From Owenia fusiformis (taxonomy: Eukaryota > Annelida > Polychaeta > Sabellida > Oweniidae), in assembly GCA_903813345.2 (NCBI GenBank), contig CAIIXF020000010.1:22331181-22395180 (forward strand): a stretch of 64,000 bases of DNA. Reading direction: 5' to 3'. Position 1 is the first letter of the stretch. Each line of letters starts with the position of its first letter. Below the pieces are notes generated by a model. That model saw only the letters and a program-made list of their open reading frames with translations, was not told where the DNA came from and did not search any database. This document shows, piece by piece, positions 31,863-43,985 of this stretch. The translations under genes and the position numbers were made by a program.

Positions 31863-34399
31863 CAACAAAAGAGATATAACAATGTTCATATATCCACACT
31901 CATTTTACTAATGCACTTTTTGTTTATTACACATATATAAAATCTACACAAAGCTTTACATTAATCGTTATAATGCATACTTTCCTACATTTGAATTGTA
32001 TAAAGACAACCAGACGTATGGAATACATTTTCATAATTGTCTTACTTTAAATCTATCTTTGGTTCTGTTCCTTTTTATTCATTGTCAATTTCTCTGAGAA
32101 AGGAAGGCTATGTCATCTTAACTTTGTCACCGTCAAAGTCATACAATTTACGCAATAGTTGTACATGGTATATACTATATAGCCTACTGATATCATTTAA
32201 TCTTAGAATTCACGGAAAACTGTAAAAATGTATCATTTTCAGGATTACAGAAAACATATTGCCATTGGTTTATTTATTGGAAATATTGTACACATCATAT
32301 CTTATATTAGATCCCTTGATTTACAGTCGTGACATATCCCCTTGTAATAAGATAGAACCTCTATTTAAAATGACCCATGAATGATAAACCCATTGCTGGA
32401 TTCTCTTGAGAAAACCCATTGAATGATATAGAACCCAAAAGGTATTACTAGTACCTAATAAGACCCATTTAATATCAATAAACTCACTCGTGTTTTATCT
32501 TTAGAAGACGTCTTGAATAATAGACCTCTTGTGATTAATGATTATCATTTTGATTAGAAAAGTACCAGGAGAATTTACACAGAGACATCATTTTTCTGAC
32601 AGTGCTTCTCTCTGACAGTGCATCATCGCAAAAATGTCAATAGACAAATTGAAAGTGTGAAAAATATTCATCAAAGTATCCGGCATCAAGCCAAGTGATA
32701 TGGTGCGTCGATGTAGCTATAATATATGATAGCAGTACTTGCAGTTGAGTAGAAATAGAAAGTTGATATATTTTTTTATAATTACATTTGAGAGATCAAC
32801 TTGAGATTCATATTACTGAAAGGAACATGGAAACCTTAGGTAGAGAGCTGGTACATTCTTTAGAAATATGGTACAGGATTGGAGAAACGGAATTGTGACG
32901 ACCAGCTCCCTACCCTAAGATTCCAATAGTGTCGTATAAATAACACTACATAAAATTTACGGAACCATTAAAATTAATTTTCACAGGTTCATAAACATCA
33001 CCAACTCAGTTGCACATACTTTTAAAGCTATATTTATAGAGAACATTAATTTTGTTCGTCAAATAATTTTCTTTAACTTGCAAAAGCCAAACTCATTTTG
33101 ACAATTTATGTATTTTTCTACAGTATATTAAGCACTATAAGCATGCATATGCTTAACACACGTGGTAGCTGATATATCACAAATAACTAGAATATTTTTT
33201 TTCTGGGTGACCTTCTATCTAAATATAAAATTGATATGGTTTCTGGATTGGAAGTACAATAATTTTTGCCTTAAGAATTCATAAAACAATTTCCTTACGC
33301 TCTTTCATCTTACACGTTAATGTTAAATATTCATGTGTTGTGCGTTACTGTACAGTCACAGTATCTGAATTTACAAGCATACGTTTATGCTAAATATATA
33401 TTAATGAGATGCTTGGGAGATTCATTTTTTTCTCCTGATATGAATTATATATTGAAATTCAGAGCACGAATCTAATGCGCAACTTTTTATCATTTTAGAC
33501 TTTAATGCGGAAATGCTTTTTATCAACAGATATAATTGCCAGTAATTCATATAAGTCGGGATATAAGTACACAGGTCATATGTGAGAAACTCAGTCACCA
33601 GTGGCATTATGGTATGAAATATCAAATTGACGAGGTTCAATTGAGAAGCATGTCAAAATATCTTTAAAATATGCCACAACTTTAAGACAATCATTACCAG
33701 GAAATAATAGTGTCATGAGAAATTATCAAAAATATCTTTAATGGCTATGGCCGTTCTTGATTTTAACACATTGACAAAATGGTGTCACTTTGAATAATTC
33801 AACCTAAAGTTTTTGATCTAATCTATGCATGCAGTTATTGTAAGTGTAATTTTAGATAATGATGAACGTCTCTTTAAGCTGCGATTTGCTTTTCTTAGGC
33901 ATGCAGTTTTTCCCAATTATTCAATGACATTAAATAATCCACATGCCATTGAATAATCCGGCCACGTGCACATTGCTCTCTGTCAAACGTTCTTATTGTC
34001 CTGCAGATGTTGTTTTACACATTTTTAAGTGATTGCTTCTCATTTATTACTGTTCTGTTACTGCACTTTATCCGTACAATGTTTTGAAGCCACAAATTCC
34101 ACTCATTCTTGAAAAACGAATAACCGATAATCTGTTTATTTAGTCAGTACATACATGGGCCATGGTACATATAAACACTATTTATTTTATTCCATTTTGT
34201 TGCTCTTGTGAACTAGAAATATCCAAATTAATTTTTGCATCTTCAAGTACCCCATTCATTGGCTCAAGACTATAAATACCATTTTAAATGCCCATAGGAT
34301 GCAGGTGACCCATTCATTCTTCTGAGGCGATAAATATCCCAATAAGGTCATTAAAGTCACACGTTTCCTCTTCATTACAGTTACAAATACCTCATTCAT
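31863..34399. other. Intergenic, no gene seen
   Basis: AT-rich. At 32340-32530 and again at 34240-34400, degenerate repeats of a 'CCCATTCATT...ATAAATACC' type occur, too diverged to delimit. No gene is supported. Confidence 0.45.
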
Positions 34400-34560
34400 T
34401 TAAAGGGAGAATCAGATCTAGTAAACAGGCTTAACAAAAATTGTTTGAATTTTTGAATATTTGGCTCATATCATTCCTTGACATGTCTTTTTCTAAAAAT
34501 TCCCCCCAAAAAACTTTTATTTCAGGAATATTAAAGATTTTCACTATGATGCATTCACTA
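34400..34560. mobile_element. TTAA MITE, family 2, partial copy
   Basis: Starts TTAAAGGGAGAATCAGATC and follows the family-2 sequence (GGCTCATATCATTCCTTG, CATGTCTTTTTCTAAAAAT) for about 160 bp before similarity fades. No right end is found. The open frame that begins here (34441) is therefore not a credible gene. Confidence 0.55.
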
Positions 34561-34831
34561 AAGTTCCCACTTATAGCTCAGAGACGTTCAATAAATGTGT
34601 GCAAGCTACACAATGTGTTGATACCCATGCATTTTACGGATTGTTCCGAAGCAGACCATACCAACAACATTCACTATTCGGCTCAGGTAACATGCAACTG
34701 CTTCACCTCATATAGTATGAAGCAACAGTTCCACATAGCATTCATTATATCTTTGCATTTGATTCAATGTTCTTGTGACATTAAATCAGAACCATTAAAC
34801 AGATCATGATGAAAAGTCAGATATGGTATAT

Positions 34832-35593
34832 TCACTTTATCCAACTTAATTTTTCTTCTTCTGATGGGCCGAGTTCATGAGAGCTCTTTTTAATAACGGA
34901 ATAAAGTTCACGTGCTTGGTCCATACGTTCCTCTGTGAAGAATCCACGGTCATACTTTAGCATATCCGAAACAACCTTTTGAAGAACTGTTGATTTGTTT
35001 TTATTTGTCGCAGCTTTGATAAAAAGTAGTGCGACATCCGGTGGTACAAGACGTTCCCTCTCGAAGTAGCTTACTCCTACCATTGTATCGTATTGGTCTA
35101 GGAGATTATACTGATCCTCCCAAAATAGGAGGGGATTACATCCCTTAGCAAGAAGTTGTTCTATTAAGTCTGGGCGTTCTCCACGCACCAGACACTGCAA
35201 GAACAGCCCTCGTATTGTCTGTGACCTAGTATGCTCAGATATAACTTGAGAGAGCACAGATAGCTCATTGGAAGTCTGTTCCTTTATGATCAACACCCCG
35301 ATGGTCTTGAATAGCGTCTGATGAGACAATTTATCCGCTCCTCCACGTAATAAGACCTTTACTATATCTATTGGAACTGTTGAGGCTTCCGAACTCATGA
35401 CAGTCAAAAGGGCTAGATCCAATGCCGTGTTGCCATCAGAATTGACCACATCTATGTCAGCCTTGCTACTCTTAACCAGGCGTTTTACTTGGTTTACCTC
35501 ATTCTGCAGCACGGCACCCATCAGGGCAGTCTCTCTAGGAGTGGTGTTGCATTGTTTCTGCTGCTTGGTTGGCAGACCATAGTTGTTGCCCAT
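34832..35593 (-). CDS. Ankyrin-repeat protein (host gene, last or only coding exon)
   Basis: A 253-residue product. N-terminal ankyrin repeats are visible: about residues 18-50 (TPRETALMGAVLQNEVNQVKRL...), 51-90 (NSDGNTALDLALL ... IVKVLLRGGAD) and a further helix pair near 140-156 (PDLIEQLLAKGCNPL). The C-terminal 90 residues are helical and charged, with no family I recognise. The ankyrin part would mediate protein binding. The start MGNNYG leaves a Gly2 that could be myristoylated, but position 6 is Gly rather than Ser/Thr. The ATG has A at -3 and G at +4. A good 3' splice site (TGTTTTCAG) ends 11 bases before the ATG, so an upstream untranslated exon is likely. Its composition is clearly coding-like compared with the surroundings. 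Confidence 0.85.
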   Translation of the reverse strand: MGNNYGLPTKQQKQCNTTPRETALMGAVLQNEVNQVKRLVKSSKADIDVVNSDGNTALDLALLTVMSSEASTVPIDIVKVLLRGGADKLSHQTLFKTIGVLIIKEQTSNELSVLSQVISEHTRSQTIRGLFLQCLVRGERPDLIEQLLAKGCNPLLFWEDQYNLLDQYDTMVGVSYFERERLVPPDVALLFIKAATNKNKSTVLQKVVSDMLKYDRGFFTEERMDQARELYSVIKKSSHELGPSEEEKLSWIK

Positions 35594-35604
35594 TCTATAC
35601 TAAC

Positions 35605-35613
35605 CTGAAAACA
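35605..35613 (-). other. Candidate 3' splice site before the ankyrin gene
   Basis: On the minus strand, TGTTTTCAG ends at 35605, followed by GTTAGTATAG and then the ATG. The same CAG|GTTAGT also reads as a strong 5' donor, so the site could be used either way; an acceptor fits the position better. Confidence 0.4.
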
Positions 35614-36645
35614 CATGAGGATTTGGAATAAACGTTTTGATAATCATTGAAGATGAAAGAGATTTATTTACACCCATATATGCAACCTACGGATTAATAA
35701 TTCATATGTAAAACCAATACAAATAAAATGAAAATGATTCCAATGTAACTAACTTTGATTAAATGTTTCCAATGTAACTAAATCAGAGTTGCTGATTCAA
35801 ATGTAATTATTTGCAATGTCTAACTAAATACAACGTATGGTAAATTGTAAAAAAAAATGGCAAAATATTTTTTGAAGTATCATATAATGTGAATTACTAT
35901 AGTACTCTGAATTGATTAAGTAATGAATTTACTAGCATCACCACCTGGTCATAATAATGGAACTAACTAGCTACTTCCTTATTTGGGTAAACGATGAGAG
36001 ACTAAAGCTAGAAGTCTTCCTATTGGTCTAACTGTTGTTTCATGCTTAAAATGTCATCGTTTTTGTAAACCCCTGATATGTATAGTCACGATACTTTGAT
36101 ACCTAACCCTAGACTGAGATATTTTTCCGATGGATCCTTTTTGCACGAAACTACCATTTACTAGCATTTCCTATCAATATTTCGTAAAAACACGTTTTGA
36201 ATAACATCCACAGATTGAGTTACCTTATTTACCTTATTTGACCTATTTTGGAAACGTCTACCAGTATAAACAGTCATCCAAAGACTAACTGGAATTGTAT
36301 TTTATACCATTGTGCAGCCACGCTGCTCTCTGTTCTAGAAATTTGGAGTAAATGGTAAAAATATCAACTGCACACCCACGCATTGAGGCAACCATGAATA
36401 AGGAATTGGTACATTATATTCAAGTGATACCAAATAAAATCAATTTTCTCCATCGAGCGGATAGAATAATATGAGCTATAGGTTAATAGGCTTCTTGTGT
36501 TTTCATTGACTCTTGTATTAAACCTTCTGGCAAGACAGGACAGCCAAACAAAAAACTAATTAAGAATATAGCAAAAGTAAAGGAGGCAATAGAAACCATT
36601 TATATGTGTATTGTAAAATTTCTTGGTAAAAAGTCACGATACATA
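35614..36645. other. Upstream/intronic sequence of the ankyrin gene, no gene seen
   Basis: No coding region. A short repeated phrase (AATGTAACTAA-type words, about 35745-35810) occurs near the gene. Exons or a promoter of the ankyrin gene may lie here, but none is visible. Confidence 0.4.
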
Positions 36646-37703
36646 CAGGGTGTTCCAAAAGTAACAGGACTGGTGCTGGCATTTTGTCAAATCTGTACGG
36701 AGTGTCTTCAAATTTTCACAAATTGTACTTTGAAGTATTACAACTAAGATTGTGAAGTTTCAGAAAAAATTATAAAATTAGGGTAGAGTTACGGTTACTA
36801 TAGTAACATGACATCACAATACCCAGGGCAACTTTTTCATGAAAATGTGATATCCAACATTTTTGTATGACTGAAGAAAGTATCTAATTCACCTATTACA
36901 ACACAACATTTCTTGTTTGTTTTATTAGTTGTTTTGTTGTAATAGTGTTGCTATACAACTCAGATTCAAGTATGATTTCATAATAATAATATTTATTTAC
37001 TAATTCACTTTCCCGGAATATCACTATCTATAACAGTTTGCACAATTAATGATTGAGTTTTAAAAAAACGCAATTTGAAGCCAGTCATCCACCTTGATAA
37101 TGCGCCTACCTGCAAGTCAGCATTAAAGACCACTGCCGCTATAGAGGAGCTAGGTGTTGATGTCTAAAACCATGCACCATATCTTATGATCATGCAATAT
37201 TTAATTTTTACTTATATGGAGAATGGAATCCTAATCAGCGCGGTTAAACCTTTAAAGATGAGAATGACCTGCTCCTAATTGTCCTTGCAATCGACCTTGC
37301 GTGACATTTCTTCAGATTGGTTCACTTATGTGTTCGAATCATGGATCCAGAGTGCTTCTCTTATACTGATCAAAGAGGAGCGTACTTTGCAAAGTGAGGA
37401 TACATAGAAATATCAAATGATGTAAAGCAAATCTAATTTTCACCAGTTGAATTGTTGCATTTCAACTTTTATATGGGTTGTTCAAAATGCTTCGTCTGTA
37501 ATTTTCTGTGTTGAATGTTGCCCCGGGTATTTTGATGTCATGTTACCATAGCAACCATAACTCTACCCGAATTTCATAATATTTTTTGAAACTTTGCAGT
37601 TTTAGCAACAATACATGAAAGCACATTATGAAAAATTTTCAAGACGATTGGTGCATATTTAACAAAATACGAGCACCAGTCCTGTTACTTTTGGAACACC
37701 CTG
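36646..37703 (+). mobile_element. Tc1/mariner element with partial transposase
   Basis: A 1058-bp element between TA dinucleotides (36644-36645 and 37704-37705). The ends are CAGGGTGTTCCAAAAGTAAC and its inverse. The TIRs are about 190 bp long and imperfect, since the GGGTAGAGTTA...GTTACCATAG region also pairs. On +, from about 37087, a conserved stretch (V-I-H-L-D-N-A-P, then TTAAIEELGVDV and N-H-A-P-Y) matches the second-Asp motif region of mariner transposases. An in-frame stop follows and the N-terminal half is missing. It is non-autonomous. Confidence 0.8.
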
Positions 37704-37789
37704 TATATATTTGTAATTTACAACTTGATTTCCATCTTACAATATTTTTGGATGTTAAACCTCATTAAATAATACACATTTTGCAGACA

Positions 37790-38400
37790 ATGATAATGAA
37801 ATATTCATATCTCATAAATTGTAATGAACAGCACTGTTATCTTATGATAATGAAAAGGTTATATCTTATATTGTAATTAACAGTACTTTAATCCTATGAT
37901 AATGAAAATGTTATCTCTTATATATTGTAATTAACAGCACTGTTATCTTATGATAATGAAAAGGTTATATCTTATATTGTAATTAACAGCACTGTTATCT
38001 TATGATAATGAAAAGGTTATATCTTATATTGTAATTAACAGTATTGTAATCTTATGATAATGAAAAGGTTATATCTTATTTTGTAATTAACAGAACTGTA
38101 ATCCTATGATAATGAAAATGTTATATATTATATATTGTAATTAACAGCACTGTTATCTTATGATAATGAAAAGGTTATATCTTATATTGTAATTAACAGT
38201 ATTGTAATCTTATGATAATGAAAAGGTTATTTCTTATATTGTAATTAACAGTACTGTAATCCTATGATAATGAAAAGGTTATATCTTATATTGTAATTAA
38301 CAGAACTGTAATCTTATGATGATTAAAAAGCTATATCTCATATATTGTAATCAACAGTACTGTAACAGTAATTCTATGATAATGAAAAAGTTCTTATATA
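37790..38400. repeat. 52-54-bp tandem repeat
   Basis: About eleven copies of a unit with ATGATAATGAAAAGGTTATA and TATTGTAATTAACAGTACTG (starts of TGATAATGAA near 37791, 37845, 37897 and 37951). It starts right after the mariner element. Confidence 0.85.
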
Positions 38401-39037
38401 AAAAAATATGACATATCTTATATGTAATTTTAAAAAATGTCATACTTTACGTAATGCTCGCAGTAAACCGGGAGTAAACCTTGTCATTTGCTTTATTCCT
38501 TAAATGCCAAAAGTTCTGATTTTTTTCATGATAATACTTTGACATTTGATCAAATATCCCAAATCGTTTTCCAGATATTGATATAGCATTGTAAGTGACA
38601 CACTAATGTTGTTGTTTTTTAGATAACATTCTTTTCCTTTACAATCACTAAAAGACTGCGCTCTTCTTTTTGAAGAAATACACACATCATTGGGAGAGTA
38701 GTTATTGTCCCTTTGATACACCATAAAGTCATTACCTAATCAACAACAATAACACAACTAATACTTTTTTATTCTTTGAAGAGAGTCACTTTGGTAACAA
38801 TATATCTCAGAGTCTGGAACCTTTGATATCAGGAACTTTTTAATCATACTCATTTTTCACTTAATGGGGTTGTGCATTTATTCTTACAGATGCTAATTAC
38901 TTTTTTCATGAGAAAAAAGGTGAGGGAGAAATATCATTGTGTTTTTTACAAGATGTTAACTTCCTTCATCATCAGAAGCTCATTCATATCAGACCAAGCT
39001 ACAAATGATTTTTAACATTTTTAGCAATGTAATTATT
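38401..39037. other. Intergenic, no gene seen
   Basis: No gene or repeat supported. Confidence 0.5.
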
Positions 39038-39039
39038 TA

Positions 39040-39629
39040 CCCCCCTATCACACCAAACTAGTTCTTATCCGTTCTTGCCAGTCCTACGAAAATGTCGTAA
39101 AACGGGCTCGATCTGGCTGCGGTCGGGATATATGTCTAAAATAATTAGCTACTTCGTTCATAAACAGTCTTCAATACGTCCATCACGTTCGCAGTTCGTT
39201 CAGGTCGCACCACGTCGGTGTGCAACGTAGTATAAACCGTCCCTTAGTCTAGAAGGTCATCATGACCTGATTACAGAACGGTATGGTCGCCATCGAATTT
39301 TGAATCGATTCAAAATTCTAAATCACATACCCCGTTCGGGAAAGTCCATGAAGTTCGTAAACAGACCGTAGAACGTTGTAGCTACGTTCATTCAGTACGA
39401 TTCAGTTCGCACACAGTTTAAAACCGATTCGGCAACGTTTTGATGATCACCAGAAATGTTGAGCATGCTCTAAGTGCTGGAGGACCTACTCGTTCTAGTA
39501 GTTTCATGAAGTTTGTAAACAGATCCCAAACAGTTCTTAGTGGGTTTGTAGTACGTCAAATCCGTTCGTGCACAGTTTAAGCCCGTTTTCGAGAACGTAG
39601 TGAGAACTAGTTTGGTGTGATAGTAGGGT
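39040..39629 (-). mobile_element. TATCACACC-type element, copy E (590 bp)
   Basis: TA lies at 39038-39039 and 39630-39631. Short form like copy A, in opposite orientation. The 24-bp palindrome is at 39295-39318 and the inverted AGGTCA pair at 39254-39268. Confidence 0.8.
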
Positions 39630-40617
39630 TAGCTATTCATTATACATGAACAATGGAGGTACATCTTGTAGTATCTACAGCTTCAGTTCACTAAAAATGG
39701 TACCGTCTAAAATCTACAATATATTAGAGCTGAGATACTTTTGAAATTGACATGAGGTTATAATTAAGCCCTATCATATCAATGCTATTGCCAACGTCTC
39801 AATGTATCATGTAATATAGTAATATGCTGTACAATCTGATTCCACGATTTCCGAGTAAACTATCAACAGAAAAAAATGTAATTAATATTAAAAGCTTTAG
39901 AGGTAATTGTGTGAGCCAGCGTCATATAAGGTCATGCCTTAATATTTAATTCGTCATTAGGGAGAAACAGTCTGTCAATTACCTGGATGTTCCACTGAAT
40001 AATATTTCCAAATGTGACACATTTTCTCATCAAATACTAGGAGAGGAGATACAGAAGTAACAACTTATCAATGTGTCTACTTAAAATCGACTTAAACATT
40101 CTGGGAAACAGACTAGATTTATTAAGATTATTAGAAAAATGTTTTTAATATAGGCATCACAACTATAAACTTTTTGTTGAGGTTGTTTTATTGGCTGAGT
40201 AAGTCTAGATGTCCCTGGCTTGATTCTCTGCCAACATTACTTCATTAAAGGATCGTGACATGGTTGTCAACAGTAATAGAGAATGCATGATGAAAAAACT
40301 AAAAATAATAACGAAAAGTAAAAACATTAGCAATGAACGAAACAATACAAGACCTCTATAAACAAAAACAAGGCATTAACATGCAAAGTGTCAACATCTG
40401 CCATTTGTTACAGACGCTGCACACCAGCCATCGAACACCGTCCATAAAACAGTTGGAAACTGTAACAAAATACGTTCTTCTGGTGTTGACCTAGAAAACA
40501 GATAGGGGGAAGTGTGACAAAAATGATGAAATTAGAAAGTACAAAGATTAGGTCGAATGGAGCCTGATAATATGAATTTAGATCATATTGTCCAAAAATT
40601 GAGCCATTTGTGCATCA
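39630..40617. other. Intergenic, no gene seen
   Basis: No gene or clear repeat. Confidence 0.5.
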
Positions 40618-41330
40618 GTAGCCCAATTTACACTACGAACAGCATTTCAAGACGTTTCGGCTAAAACGTTTTAGGAAAATCAAGTTGAGTTTACATTACC
40701 ATTTTCAAAACGTCTTAGGAAATAAGATCGAGTTTACACCTGTTTTCCTAAAACGTCTTAGAGATATGTAGGTATACATGTAAAATGAAAAAAGCAGTTC
40801 AGTACTGGTCGAAGGACGGTTCAGTCAATATAGCCATTCCTTTCCCGCTTCTACACTTCGTACTCGACTTTGTACTAAAGAATGCATCGGTTTCAGAAAA
40901 ATATGTCCCAAAGACAGCATTGTTAAAAGCATGAAAGAGAGCAGGAAGCATAAATTAGGATTATGATAAATCGCCAGGCAAATAAGTTCTTCTCAATAAT
41001 TTTGGGATGATATTGGGAACAAGGGATAAGGCAAATATAAAGGACCATGCGACATATGTAAATGGAAAGTTTCAAATGTTTCGTTCGGCGCAACGCAAAA
41101 AACTGGGCTAAGAGCTCTTAGCTAAAACCGATGGATTTACACTTGCTTCGTTAAACGTTTTAACGCTAAGACGTCTTGGCTATGACTAGGGTTCTCAAAC
41201 GTTTTAGCTAAGCGCTCTTAGCCGAGAGCTCTTGAGTAAATCTGGATTTACATTACATTTGTAAAACGTTTTAACGCTAAAACGTTTTTAGCTAAGACGT
41301 CTTAGCGCGCAAGTGTAAATCCACCAAGTT
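40618..41330. repeat. Array of 16-bp palindromes with variable core
   Basis: Repeated palindromes of the form GCTAA(R)-core-(Y)TTAGC occur with different hexamer cores. Perfect examples are GCTAAGAGCTCTTAGC (41107-41122) and GCTAAGACGTCTTAGC (41291-41306); near-perfect ones have AACGTT or AGCGCT cores. Many are preceded by TTTACACT/TTTACATTA words, and the outer ends (CAATTTACACTAC at left, AAGTGTAAATCCACC at right) are roughly inverted. This looks like a non-autonomous transposon with dense subterminal binding sites, but the ends are not proven. Confidence 0.6.
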
Positions 41331-41742
41331 AGAACCATTTGATATTACTAATCTAGTATATTCAATATAATGGCTTAATGGGGAAAGTTAAAGCATCCAA
41401 CGTTCAAGCCAGTTTCGTTTAGAATACCAGTAATTTTCATAATTCAGTTCCAAGTCCTTATTTCTACCTTGAAATACTTAAGTCATTGTGATTTGTATGT
41501 CATGAGAGGTTTATTTGGGAGAAAGTGATAACCGCTTCAACCTCAAGAAGCAAACGAAGGGGCGTGGGTATAACAGCATGGCGTAATGTAAGGTCAGTGA
41601 TGGCGTGTACTGTACCTGAAAACAGTATGGCCTAAAACATTAGAAATTCATTTGAAAGAGAGCTTTATAACAAAATGTGTAGAGTTGTTTGATTTGATTT
41701 TATCTGTTACTAAACGAATCAATATCTAGCTCGATGATCTAG

Positions 41743-42083
41743 TTTCAACAATGGCAATATCATCGCTAATATCTGCTAATGCTAATGTTATTTATGTGTG
41801 ATATGCTCCAGACCATATATACGAGCATTAATAGCTTTAGTTTCGACAATTGCAATATCATCGCTAATATCTGCTAATGCTAATGTTATTTATGTGTGAT
41901 ATGCTCCAGACCATATATACGAGCATTAATAGCTTTAGTTTCGACAATGGCAATATCATCGCTAATATCTGCTAATGCTAATGTTATTTATGTGTGATGT
42001 GCTCCAGACCATATATACGAGCATTAATAGCGTTAGTTTCGACAATGGCGATATCATCGTTAATATCTGCTAATGCTAATTTC
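41743..42083. repeat. 98-bp tandem repeat, about 3.3 copies
   Basis: CATCGCTAATATCTGCTAAT starts at 41761, 41859, 41957 and (CATCGTTAAT) 42055, exactly 98 bp apart. The copies are nearly identical, so the expansion is recent. Confidence 0.9.
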
Positions 42084-43111
42084 AGCCGTACCACATAGTC
42101 TTCGGAAAACACAATTTTCAGATAGACAAAAGCAGAATTTGCGAAGCTTTTATCAATTTCTGCCAAGACATCCCATTGAAATAACATAGAGGCTGGAAAT
42201 AATTTGCAACTTAGTGACATTCTACACAAAGGTCACTAAAGGGATTTCTCATATCATCTTATAACTTATGTATTTGAAGAAAATCATCAAAGTCATACAT
42301 TTTCAAGGGGAAATGTTTCAAAAATTTACAGGCTTTGGCAGACTATTCAATGAAGACGACTTTACTCTTTCCAATTAAGCAATACCAGAATAGCATCATC
42401 TACATATTAGATCCGGGCTAGGAATGACTAATATAAGGCTCGGCCAAACCTTTAGTTTACAATATAGGGGAATGCAGCTTGAACGAGTCAACGTATACAT
42501 ATACCATACCCATATATAAATTGTCATCCTGAGAGATCACGGTAGGTTTCTTTGTTTCAAAAAACTAGTTGCAAAAGAGAAATATGAGATGATTGTCAGA
42601 ATGATGTATTGTTTACTTTGCGCATTTCATGCTGCACTGGCAGCGATAGACTCTCAAATAAAATAGTGTATATATCATTCCCTTTAGTGATGACGTCTTG
42701 GCCTGAAATATTGAATTATTGAAGAGCAGCTGATGAACGAATGATAAAAGCAGTTTTTTTCATTCACGCTCAGTGAATGCTCCAAATTCGTCACACAGTC
42801 AAATGATGTAACATTTGAATGATATTCTGATTTCTCTCGTATATAATCTTTCTCATATCTGACTTAGTAATGTATTCGTCTACGATGCAGTATGTGTCAC
42901 TGGTTGATACGCTTGGCTTAATATACAGATATTCCTAATGTCAGAATACTCTAGATGCTGTAGATTATGAAATGAGATGTGTTGTAGTTGCTTGATTACA
43001 GATTTGGCCCAAGTCGCATTACCATTCGCATTCGTTTGAGTTCGTCTCCTACCCTGCGAGCACAGTCTAATTATAAACTACCTAACTGAAGACGAAGCTC
43101 TCTTTCAAGAA
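42084..43111. other. Intergenic, no gene seen
   Basis: No gene or clear repeat. Confidence 0.5.
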
Positions 43112-43985
43112 CACTGGTGATCCGCTCGATCACGCTGGTTACCGAAACGGTTCGTTTTGGTAACAAAAGGTCGGAACGTCGAAGGTACGATTTTTCTTTT
43201 TTCCTTATTTCACGCGTTGTAGGCAGAATCCCCACGACGTTTTTTCTCACAAACGTATATCAGTATCATATGTTTTAGAAAATGTACATATTTGCAAAAA
43301 ATAGCTCAGAAGACAACAGAATCGTCGATTTAATTTCTCACTTAAAGAGAGAATCAGAGATAGCGAGCAGGCTAAACAAAAAAGTGTTTCAATTTTAGAA
43401 TATTTTTGGCTCATGTCATTCCTTGTCATGTCTATTTTCTAAAAATCACAAAAGTGCATACTTTATTCATTGAAAACAAAAGATTTTTACAATAATGTAT
43501 TATTTTTCTATAAGAATGGTTACCATTCTTATTATTTGGGAGAATTTAAACATTTTTCACCCATTTTTGCACTTTGAATCATTAATAACTTCACCGATTT
43601 ATAACATATTGTGAATCTTTTGGGAGATATTGTATTTGATATTGTAAGGAATAGATTGGTAGGTCAATTATGCACGTTGCTTGTAATTTTGTCACCCCCT
43701 ATAGATCTGATTCTGCCTTTAAGTTACATAAACGGTTTGGGTTAAAAGTGCAGATCTTGACTGTTTTTCAATACCCGTTTATGTAACTTAAGTGAGGAAT
43801 TAAATCGACGATTCTGTCGTCTTCTGAATTATTTGTTCGCAAATATGTACATTTTCTTAAACATATGATTCTGATATACGTTTGTGTTAAAAATGTCGTA
43901 AGAATTCTGCCTACAACGTGTGAAATAAGGAAAAAAGAAAAATCGTACTTTCGATGTTCCGACATTTTGTTACCAAAACGAAGCG
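43112..43985. mobile_element. CACTGG-type inverted-repeat element, interrupted by a TTAA MITE
   Basis: The left arm begins CACTGGTGATCCGCTCGATC and runs through CGGTTCGTTTTGGTAAC to about 43341. The right arm (about 43723-43985) is its inverse down to GTTACCAAAACG, after which similarity stops, so the outer right end is lost. The centre was CTCACTTAAGTTACATAAAC; a family-2 TTAA MITE is inserted exactly in its TTAA. The short relative at 59231-59409 shares the arms. Confidence 0.7.
43342..43722. mobile_element. TTAA MITE, family 2, copy 2 (nested)
   Basis: A 381-bp copy of 24539-24909, with TTAA at both ends, inserted in the CACTGG-type element. It must be younger than its host element. Confidence 0.8.

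Noticed and set aside
34441-34809. 122-codon + strand open frame left of the ankyrin gene
   Set aside because: Its first part is the TTAA MITE family 2 sequence, and the rest shows no family or coding-like composition.
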